Below the pieces are notes generated by a model. That model saw only the letters and a program-made list of their open reading frames with translations. It had not been told where the DNA came from and ran no database searches. A stretch of 9,290 nucleotides of DNA from DATFEN01 sp035691285 (lineage in GTDB: Bacteria; Acidobacteriota; Vicinamibacteria; Fen-336): positions 1 through 9,290 of the forward strand of contig DASSJI010000239.1 of NCBI GenBank assembly GCA_035691285.1, read 5' to 3'. The first letter of the stretch is position 1. Every line of letters starts with the position of its first letter. Both the position numbers and the translations under genes were made by a program. This document shows, in pieces, positions 1-5,772 of this stretch.

Positions 1-31
1 AGCCTCGCGGCGCGGTCCGCTCTCCCGCTGC

Positions 32-37
32 TATAGT
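32..37 (+). promoter_or_regulatory. Putative -10 hexamer TATAGT, leaderless-type, for tldD
   Basis: TATAGT ends 6 nt before the tldD ATG. As a -10 element it would place the transcription start at or beside the start codon. No convincing -35 is visible at 15-18 nt spacing, and the upstream sequence is cut by the window edge. The GAAGG at 38-42 lies only one base from the ATG, too close for an ordinary Shine-Dalgarno site. Confidence 0.4.
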
Positions 38-43
38 GAAGGC

Positions 44-1465
44 ATGGCGTCGGACGAGCGGGCGCGCACCCCCGACGACGTGTCCGTCCCGGAGATGGAA
101 CGGCTCCTGGGTCTGGCCCTGCGCCGCGGCGGCGGCTTCGCCGACCTCTACTTCCAGCACCATCGCACCTCGTCGCTGCTGCTGGAGGAGGGGATCCTCA
201 GGACCGCCTCGGCCGGAGTCAGCTGCGGCCTCGGGGTGCGGGTTGTTTCGGGAGAGAAGACCGGCTACGCCTACACCGACGACCTCTCCTGGGAGGCGAT
301 GAAGCGGGCGGCCGAGACCGCCGCGTACATCGCGGAGGGCACGCGCGAGCTGCCGCCCGAGCGGGTCGCCCCGGCTCCCGTCGAGCGGCGCTACGGCGCG
401 GGCACCGTCTCGGACCTCGACGTGGTCGAGCGCGTGGCCCTCGTGGAGCGGGCCGACCGCGCGGCCCGCGCCTACGACCCGCGCATCGAGAAGGTGATCG
501 TCTCCCTCGCCGACGAGACCAAGAAGCTGCGCATCGCGAACTCGATGGGCGTGCTGGTCGAGGACGTGCAGCCGCTCTTCTCGATCCGCGTGTCCGCCAT
601 CGCGGTGGAGAACGGGGTGCGGCGGGAGGGATCGAGCGGCGGCGGGGGCCGGGTCGGCCCGGAGTTCTTCGCCGAGAAGCCGCCGGAGTACTTCGCCCGC
701 GAGGCCGCGCGCATGGCCGTGACCATGCTCGCCGCCCGGCCCGCGCCGGCCGGGCCGATGCCCGTGGTCCTCGCTCCCGGCTGGCCCGGGATCCTGCTCC
801 ACGAGGCCGTCGGCCACGGCCTCGAGGGCGACTTCAACCGCAAGGGCACCTCGGCGTTCGCCGGGCGCATGGGCCAGCGGGTGGCGTCGCCCGGCGTCAC
901 CGTGGTGGACGACGGCTCCATCCGCGACCGCCGGGGCAGCCTGAACGTGGACGACGAGGGCCAGCGGCCCGGTCGCACGATCCTCATCGAGGACGGCATC
1001 CTGCGCGGCTACCTGCAGGACCGGCTCAACAGCGGGCTCATGAGGATGGCGCCCACCGGCAACGGGCGGCGCCAGAGCTACGCCCACATCCCGATGCCGC
1101 GCATGACGAACACCTTCATGCTCGCGGGCCGGGACGATCCCGCGGACATCCTGCGCTCCGTCAAGCGCGGCCTCTACGCCAAGCACTTCGGCGGCGGCCA
1201 AGTGGACATCACGAGCGGCAAGTTCGTATTCTCCGCCAGCGAGGCCTACCTGATCGAGGACGGCCGCCTCGGCCCGCCGGTGGTGGGCGCCACGCTGATC
1301 GGCGACGGTCCCGACATCCTCACCAAGGTCCAGCGCATCGGCCACGACCTCCAGCTCGACGAGGGCGTCGGCACCTGTGGCAAGGCCGGCCAGAGCGTGC
1401 CGGTCGGCGTGGGCCTCCCCACGCTCCTCGTCTCCGAGATCACCGTCGGCGGCACCGCGCGTTGA
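44..1465 (+). CDS. tldD: TldD-type metalloprotease
   Basis: A 473-residue protein, close to the usual TldD length of about 480. The metal site HEAVGH is at residues 253-258 (H253, E254, H258), followed by GLEGD. The late Cys motif GTCGKAGQ (C445) supplies the third zinc ligand known from TldD, and the end (LLVSEITVGGTAR) is typical of the family. The HExxxH site identifies TldD rather than its metal-free partner TldE/PmbA. In other bacteria TldD and TldE form a cytoplasmic complex that degrades unfolded peptides and matures some ribosomally made peptides (microcin B17, antitoxin CcdA). No tldE is visible here; it may lie upstream of the window or elsewhere. The ATG at 44 is preceded by a TATAGT hexamer and no well-placed Shine-Dalgarno site. 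The stop overlaps the start of the next gene (TTGA), so the two are probably co-translated. Confidence 0.95.
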   Translation: MASDERARTPDDVSVPEMERLLGLALRRGGGFADLYFQHHRTSSLLLEEGILRTASAGVSCGLGVRVVSGEKTGYAYTDDLSWEAMKRAAETAAYIAEGTRELPPERVAPAPVERRYGAGTVSDLDVVERVALVERADRAARAYDPRIEKVIVSLADETKKLRIANSMGVLVEDVQPLFSIRVSAIAVENGVRREGSSGGGGRVGPEFFAEKPPEYFAREAARMAVTMLAARPAPAGPMPVVLAPGWPGILLHEAVGHGLEGDFNRKGTSAFAGRMGQRVASPGVTVVDDGSIRDRRGSLNVDDEGQRPGRTILIEDGILRGYLQDRLNSGLMRMAPTGNGRRQSYAHIPMPRMTNTFMLAGRDDPADILRSVKRGLYAKHFGGGQVDITSGKFVFSASEAYLIEDGRLGPPVVGATLIGDGPDILTKVQRIGHDLQLDEGVGTCGKAGQSVPVGVGLPTLLVSEITVGGTAR

Positions 1466-3297
1466 ACGCCGTCCTGCTCCTGCTGCTCGCGGCGGCGCCG
1501 CTCCTGGCGCGGGACGTCCATTCTCTCGCGAACGTCGAGGAGGTCCGCCCGACCCACCTCTCCCTCGACCTCGTCCTCGACTTCGAGGCCCGCCGCATCC
1601 GCGCCACGAGCGAGCTCACCCTCGCCTATGCCGACGGCGCCGCGCCTGGCCACCTCGACCTCGACACCCGGGGGCTCGAGATCGCGCGCGTGAGCGATCC
1701 CGCCTCGGGACGCGAGCTGCGCTTCGAGCTCGAGGCGCCGGTCGAGCACCTCGGACAGCGTCTGCGCATCCAGCTCGGGAGCTCGCGTCCTGCCAAGGTG
1801 CGCATCGAGTACGCGACGAGCCCCGACGCCTCGGCGCTCCAATGGCTCGGCCCCCGCCAGACCACGAGCGGCAAGCCCTTCCTGCTCACGCAGTCGCAGG
1901 CGATCCACGCGCGGAGCTGGATTCCCTGCGCCGACAGCCCCGGCGCGCGCGTCACCTACAACGCCACGGTGCGAGTGCCGGCGGGGCTGCGCGTCGTCAT
2001 GAGCGCGGAGCACCTGGCTCACGAGCCGGAGAAGGGGGTCTTCCGGTTCCGCATGACCCAGTCGATCCCGCCGTACCTGCTCGCGCTGGCGGCGGGCGAG
2101 ATCGGCTACCGCAGCCTCGGCCCCCGCACCGGGGTCTACGCCGAGCCCGACGTGCTGGAGCGGGCCGCGAGCGAGTTCCGGGACGTGGAGCGGATGCTCG
2201 AGATCGCCGAGCGCCTCTTCGGCCCGTACCGCTGGGGCCGCTGGGACACGATCGTGCTGCCTCCGAGCTTCCCCTTCGGAGGCATGGAGAACCCCCGGAT
2301 CACCTTCGCGACGCCCACCATCATCGCGGGCGACCGCAGCCTGGTCGGCGTCATGGCCCACGAGCTGGCTCACTCCTGGTCGGGGAACCTCGTCACGAAC
2401 GCGACCTGGGCGGACTTCTGGCTCAACGAGGGCTTCACGACCTACCTCGAGAACCGCATCGTCGAGGTCCTTTACGGGCGGGACGTCGCCGCGATGGAGG
2501 CGCTGCTCGGACAACAGGCGCTGCGGCGCCGGGTCGAGGCGCTGCGCGAGCGGCCCGGGGATACCGCGCTCGTGTTCGACGTCGCGGGGCGGAACCCCGA
2601 CGAGATCGGCACCGACATCGCATACGAGAAGGGCGCCAACCTGCTCCGGCTGCTGGAGCGGCGCTTCGGCCGCGGGCGCTTCGACGCCTTCCTGCGCTCC
2701 TACTTCGAGGGGAACGCCTTCACGAGCGTCACCACGGCTCGCTTCCTCGAGGACCTGAAGCGCGAGCTCTTCCGTGGCGACGCCCGGGCCTGGTCGGAGC
2801 TGCGCGTCGAAGAGTGGGTCTACGGAGCCGGGATCCCGCCGAACATCGCCGTGCCGAGCTCGCGCTCCTACGACGAGGCGCGGGCGGCGGCGGCGGCGTT
2901 CGCGACCAAGGGCACCCTCGACGGCGTCGGAAAGGGCTGGGTCACGGCCCAGTGGCGGCTGTTCCTCGGCGAGCTGCCCAAGGCGATGACTCCCGCTCAG
3001 ATGGATGCACTCGATCGCCGCTTCGACCTGACCCGCTCCGGCAACGCCGAGGTCCTGGCGGCCTGGCTCGAGCATGCCGCGCGCTCCGGCTACGCGCCGG
3101 CCTATCCGGCGCTCGAGGCGTTCCTGACGCGCGTCGGGCGACTCAAGTTCCTCGAGCAGCTCTACACGGCGATGGAGGCGAGCCCGGAGACCCGCCCGCT
3201 GGCCCGAGACGTCTACGCCAGGGCCCGCCCCGGCTATCACCCGATCGCGGTCAGCGCGATCGATGCTCTCCTGCGCTGGACGGCGTCGAGCCCGTAG
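1462..3297 (+). CDS. Secreted M1 aminopeptidase, leukotriene A4 hydrolase-like
   Basis: A 611-residue M1 zinc metallopeptidase, almost the length of human LTA4H. A hydrophobic signal-like segment (about residues 3-16, ending ALLA-type) predicts export. QSQAIHARSWIPC matches the LTA4H substrate segment. GGMEN is at 273-277 and the zinc site HELAH (H300, E301, H304) has E323 as third ligand. YEKG places the proton-donor Tyr at Y388. The C-terminal part resembles the LTA4H helical domain, with GRLKF (R560, K562) matching the substrate-carboxylate-binding R563/K565 of the human enzyme. It probably removes N-terminal residues from oligopeptides; epoxide hydrolase activity is only a possibility. 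The TTG start overlaps the tldD stop by TTGA and gives the signal-like N-terminus, although that n-region has no Lys/Arg. The 3' end overlaps the convergent HAD gene. Confidence 0.93.
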   Translation: MNAVLLLLLAAAPLLARDVHSLANVEEVRPTHLSLDLVLDFEARRIRATSELTLAYADGAAPGHLDLDTRGLEIARVSDPASGRELRFELEAPVEHLGQRLRIQLGSSRPAKVRIEYATSPDASALQWLGPRQTTSGKPFLLTQSQAIHARSWIPCADSPGARVTYNATVRVPAGLRVVMSAEHLAHEPEKGVFRFRMTQSIPPYLLALAAGEIGYRSLGPRTGVYAEPDVLERAASEFRDVERMLEIAERLFGPYRWGRWDTIVLPPSFPFGGMENPRITFATPTIIAGDRSLVGVMAHELAHSWSGNLVTNATWADFWLNEGFTTYLENRIVEVLYGRDVAAMEALLGQQALRRRVEALRERPGDTALVFDVAGRNPDEIGTDIAYEKGANLLRLLERRFGRGRFDAFLRSYFEGNAFTSVTTARFLEDLKRELFRGDARAWSELRVEEWVYGAGIPPNIAVPSSRSYDEARAAAAAFATKGTLDGVGKGWVTAQWRLFLGELPKAMTPAQMDALDRRFDLTRSGNAEVLAAWLEHAARSGYAPAYPALEAFLTRVGRLKFLEQLYTAMEASPETRPLARDVYARARPGYHPIAVSAIDALLRWTASSP

Positions 3298-3967
3298 CGC
3301 TGGCGAGGGCCCGGAGCACCGGCTCGAAGTCCGGCACGCAGGCGTCGGGCGTCGCGCCGTGGGCCGCGAAAGCCTCGGCCGTGAAGCTGGTCGTGATCGC
3401 GACGCACGTCATCCCCGCGGCGCGGGCGGCGACGACCCCCATGGGGGCGTCCTCGAAGGCCAGGCACGCCGCCGGCGGAACGCCCAGGCGCCGCGCGGTC
3501 TCGAGGAACACGTCGGGCGCCGGCTTGCCGTGGGCCACCTCGTCGCTGCGGACGACGACGCGGAGCCGCGCGGCGAGGCCCAGCTCGGCGAGGGTGTGGA
3601 GCACATTGGGGGCGGGGGCGGAGGTCGCGACGCCCGCCGCCACGTCCCGCGCCTCGAGGGCGTCGAGGAGCGGAAGCAGCCCGCGCAGTGGCCGCAGGCC
3701 GCCCCTGCTCAGCTCGCGGTAGAGCCCCTCCTTCTCCTCCTCGTGGCGCCGGAACGCCTCGGCGTCGATCGGCCGGCCGAACAGGATCGGGAAGATGTCG
3801 CGGTTGCGCTTGCCGTCGAGACGCCCTCGCATCGCCAGGTCGAGAGGGGCGAGGCCGTGGCGCTCGGCGAAGCGGGCGAAAGCCTCGACATGGAACGCCA
3901 TGTTGTCGACGAGCGTGCCGTCGAGATCGAAGACGACGCCCTCGAGCGGGCTCGGTAGCGGGATCAA
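3251..3967 (-). CDS. HAD-superfamily phosphatase, beta-phosphoglucomutase-like (subfamily IA)
   Basis: A 238-residue haloacid-dehalogenase-type hydrolase. Motif I is FDLDGTLVD with nucleophile D14 and acid/base D16. Motif II is VATSAP (T115/S116), motif III is GKP (K148) and motif IV is FEDAPMG (E172, D173). The helical insert between motifs I and II is that of a C1 cap, as in beta-phosphoglucomutase and phosphoglycolate phosphatase. These enzymes hydrolyse or transfer phosphate on small sugar phosphates in the cytoplasm; the substrate cannot be read from the sequence. The start is a TTG whose last bases form the truA stop (TTGA). A clear GGAGG lies 4 nt upstream, inside truA, supporting coupled translation. 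The last 15 or so residues, past the conserved fold, are encoded antisense to the 3' end of the M1 gene. Confidence 0.9.
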   Translation of the reverse strand: MIPLPSPLEGVVFDLDGTLVDNMAFHVEAFARFAERHGLAPLDLAMRGRLDGKRNRDIFPILFGRPIDAEAFRRHEEEKEGLYRELSRGGLRPLRGLLPLLDALEARDVAAGVATSAPAPNVLHTLAELGLAARLRVVVRSDEVAHGKPAPDVFLETARRLGVPPAACLAFEDAPMGVVAARAAGMTCVAITTSFTAEAFAAHGATPDACVPDFEPVLRALASATGSTPSSAGEHRSR

Positions 3968-4758
3968 CGGTCCTCCAGTTCGAGGCGGACGACGCCCGCG
4001 AGCGGGCGGGGCCCGCGGGGCTCGCCGTCGTAGAAGACGCGCTCGAGGAAGAGCCCCGAGGGCGGCGCAGTGAGGCGCGCGGGCACTTCCGAGCCGGCCT
4101 CGAGGAACGCGCGGACGTCGCGGGCGCGCAGCTTGCCTCGTCCGACCTCGGCGAGGACGCCCACGATGCGCCGGACCATCTTCCAGACGAAGTGGGACGC
4201 CTCGACCCGGATCAGGACCAGGGCGCCCTCCTCGCCGAGCTCGAGACGATCGACCTGCACGCGTGTCGAGGCCTTCTCCGGGTCCACGTCCGTGAAGGAG
4301 CGGAAGTCGTGGAGGCCCACGAGCTCCGCCGCAGCCTCACGCATGGCGTGGAGCGCCAGCGGGTCCTTGATCCACCAGACGAAGGGCTTGGCCAGGGCCG
4401 TGCGCCGCCGAGCGATCTGGTAGAGGTAGCTGCGCGCGACGGCATCGTGGCGCGCGTGGAAGCCGCGCGCCACCCGCTCGACCGCCAGCACGTGGATGTC
4501 GGCCGGCAGGTTGTCGTTCAGCGCGAAGCGCAGCGCCTCGGGCGTCAGGCGGATGTTGAGGTCGAGGTGTGCCGCCTGGCCGAGGGCATGGACGCCCGCG
4601 TCGGTGCGGCCGGCGCCCATGAGCTCGAAGTCCTCGCGGCCCGAGAGCTTGCGGACGACCTCGGCCAGCTCGCCCTGGACGGAGCGGGCGTTCTGCTGGA
4701 TCTGCCAGCCCCGGTAGCGGGTGCCCGCGTACTCGAGGACGAGCTTGAAGCGCGCCAA
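3964..4758 (-). CDS. truA: tRNA pseudouridine(38-40) synthase TruA
   Basis: A 264-residue protein of normal TruA length. It isomerises uridines 38, 39 and 40 in the anticodon stem-loop of many tRNAs, in the cytoplasm. The N-terminus (FKLVLEYAGTRYRGWQ) is characteristic. The catalytic Asp is D53 in GAGRTDAGVHALGQ, and the FHARHDAVARSYLYQI segment holds the conserved active-site Tyr (Y111). HFVWKMVRRIVG is the typical C-terminal motif. The start is TTG, since no ATG or GTG lies at the right place. A TAGACT hexamer sits 6 nt upstream, in the 37-base gap after the coiled-coil gene, so truA may have its own promoter as well as read-through. Its stop overlaps the HAD gene's start. Confidence 0.96.
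   Translation of the reverse strand: MARFKLVLEYAGTRYRGWQIQQNARSVQGELAEVVRKLSGREDFELMGAGRTDAGVHALGQAAHLDLNIRLTPEALRFALNDNLPADIHVLAVERVARGFHARHDAVARSYLYQIARRRTALAKPFVWWIKDPLALHAMREAAAELVGLHDFRSFTDVDPEKASTRVQVDRLELGEEGALVLIRVEASHFVWKMVRRIVGVLAEVGRGKLRARDVRAFLEAGSEVPARLTAPPSGLFLERVFYDGEPRGPRPLAGVVRLELEDR
3972..3976 (-). promoter_or_regulatory. Shine-Dalgarno GGAGG for the TTG-started HAD gene
   Basis: Reads GGAGG on the minus strand, 4 nt before the TTG at 3967 and inside the last codons of truA. It decides the choice of the TTG as start and supports the TTGA overlap as a real stop/start junction. Confidence 0.7.
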
Positions 4759-4764
4759 GCGCCC

Positions 4765-4770
4765 AGTCTA
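4765..4770 (-). promoter_or_regulatory. Putative -10 hexamer TAGACT, leaderless-type, for truA
   Basis: TAGACT on the minus strand ends 6 nt before the TTG start of truA. No Shine-Dalgarno site lies between. It is identical to the hexamer 7 nt before the amidohydrolase gene at 5773. No good -35 is seen. Confidence 0.4.
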
Positions 4771-4795
4771 ACCGGCGGCGTCGCGCGGCCGTGAA

Positions 4796-5644
4796 TCAGG
4801 GCAGCCGGCGCAGGCGGTCGAGGGCGGTGCGGGCCGCCTCGACCCGTCGCTCGGCCTCCGAGAGTGCGGTGGCGGCCCGCCGCGCCTCGAAGGACGCGCG
4901 CTCCGCACCCTCGGTCGCTTCCCGGGCCCGAAGCGAAGCACGCTGAAGCTCCTCCTGAGCGACCTGCTGTTCGCGCCGCGCGCGGTCGGCGCCCGCGGCG
5001 GCCTGCGCGGACCTCTTCTTCGCCTCGCGCAGGCCGGCCTGCGCCGCGCCCAGCTCCTCTTCGGCGCGCTCCACGGCTTCACGCCGCGCCTTGGCCTCCG
5101 CCCGGGCGTCCGTCGCGGGCGCGCGCGGAGCTGCGGATCGCGGCGGAGGGCTCTCGGCAGGGAGCAGCCCCGCGAACGCGTCGAAGCCCGGCGGGTCGAG
5201 GTCCTCGACCAGGCGGCCCGCCACGCCGCCGGGCCAGCCGGTCGCGGCCAGCGCCTCGAGGGTGCGCTCGATGCGGTGCAGCGTCGCGGGCACGACGGCG
5301 TGGCCGTGCTGGCTCAGCCGCTGCTCCGCCTCGCGGACGAGGGCCTGCAGCGCCTCGCGCCTTTCGGCCTGCACGGAGCGGAACTCGTCGGCGCTGCCGA
5401 CGCGCTGCGCCTCGCGCAGGCGTGCGACGGCTTCGAAGAACGCGGCGACCTGCTCGCGGGCGTGATGGTGGAGCTGGTTCACCGCCCAGGGCGAGACGGC
5501 CGGCTTGGGGAGGGCCTTCACGCGCGCGGCGTCCTCCCGCGCGCCGTTCTTCCGGAGCTCGGCGGCGAGCGCGTCGCGGGCGGGCGTGAACTCGGCGAGC
5601 GGGCGGGCGTACAGGGCGGCGATCGCGTCGTCCAGGGCGCTCAT
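4796..5644 (-). CDS. Uncharacterised two-part protein with C-terminal coiled coil
   Basis: A 282-residue protein with no assigned function. Residues 1-165 are helical and hold the recognisable part: FTPARDALAAELRKNGAREDAARVK, then LPKPAVSPWAVNQLHHH. I recognise this pattern (ARD..A.ELR..G....A..VKAL.KP...AWA.NQ) from hypothetical proteins of high-GC bacteria. Residues about 166-178 are a Pro/Ala-rich linker. Residues 179-282 are a highly charged Ala/Arg/Glu heptad-like coiled coil. There is no signal peptide or membrane segment, so it is probably cytoplasmic. I chose the ATG at 5644 because upstream codons (open to 5728) read like untranslated intergenic sequence and family members start near MSALDDAIAALY. 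The gene is followed after 37 bases by truA. Coiled-coil content suggests a scaffold or nucleic-acid-associated role, but this is a guess. Confidence 0.8.
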   Translation of the reverse strand: MSALDDAIAALYARPLAEFTPARDALAAELRKNGAREDAARVKALPKPAVSPWAVNQLHHHAREQVAAFFEAVARLREAQRVGSADEFRSVQAERREALQALVREAEQRLSQHGHAVVPATLHRIERTLEALAATGWPGGVAGRLVEDLDPPGFDAFAGLLPAESPPPRSAAPRAPATDARAEAKARREAVERAEEELGAAQAGLREAKKRSAQAAAGADRARREQQVAQEELQRASLRAREATEGAERASFEARRAATALSEAERRVEAARTALDRLRRLP

Positions 5645-5672
5645 CTCGCGGCTCGTTCCAGAACGGGCTCGT

Positions 5673-5678
5673 AAGCTA
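5673..5678 (-). promoter_or_regulatory. Possible -10 hexamer TAGCTT for the coiled-coil gene
   Basis: TAGCTT on the minus strand lies 28 nt before the ATG at 5644, leaving a short leader of about 20 nt. The leader has no strong Shine-Dalgarno site. The surrounding GCTAGC is palindromic. This is weak evidence, based on an AT-rich hexamer in very GC-rich surroundings. Confidence 0.25.
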
Positions 5679-5701
5679 GCAGACGCGCGGTGCGGCGGCC
5701 A

Positions 5702-5714
5702 GCTCTCCGAGAGC
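5702..5714. repeat. Inverted repeat GCTCTC-C-GAGAGC in the divergent intergenic region
   Basis: Perfect 6-bp arms around one central base, between the divergent coiled-coil and amidohydrolase genes. It could be an operator for either gene. It is short enough to arise by chance, so function is inference. Confidence 0.3.
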
Positions 5715-5720
5715 CAGCGC

Positions 5721-5734
5721 TCGACCACGGTCGA
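5721..5734. repeat. Inverted repeat TCGACC-AC-GGTCGA just upstream of the amidohydrolase promoter region
   Basis: Perfect 6-bp arms with a 2-bp centre, next to where the -35 of the TAGACT promoter would fall (5737-5742). Its centre is about 20 bp, two helical turns, from the centre of the inverted repeat at 5702-5714. A regulator dimer site is plausible but unproven. Confidence 0.3.
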
Positions 5735-5759
5735 TCTTACGCCCGGAGCGCCGCTGTTC

Positions 5760-5765
5760 TAGACT
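5760..5765 (+). promoter_or_regulatory. Putative -10 hexamer TAGACT, leaderless-type, for the amidohydrolase gene
   Basis: TAGACT ends 7 nt before the ATG at 5773, with no Shine-Dalgarno site between. At 17-bp spacing upstream there is only TTACGC (5737-5742), a poor -35. The hexamer forms part of a TCTAGA palindrome. Confidence 0.4.
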
Positions 5766-5772
5766 CGCTGCC

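Noticed and set aside
1246..3240. 664-codon open frame on the minus strand opposite the M1 gene
   Set aside because: The translation is Arg/Ala/Gly/Pro-rich with no family motif, and it covers a gene with complete catalytic motifs on the other strand. Long antisense open frames are expected at this GC content.
1377..3722. 781-codon plus-strand frame crossing the M1 and HAD genes
   Set aside because: It is out of frame with the M1 gene, low in complexity, and has no recognisable domain.
3688..4794. 368-codon plus-strand frame opposite truA and HAD
   Set aside because: It is antisense to truA and the HAD gene, both with full motifs; its Arg/Ala-rich composition shows a shadow frame.
5645..5728. 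N-terminal extension of the coiled-coil protein from 5728
   Set aside because: The extra 28 codons lie over the divergent promoter region and do not fit the family's N-terminus. The ATG at 5644 is the better start.
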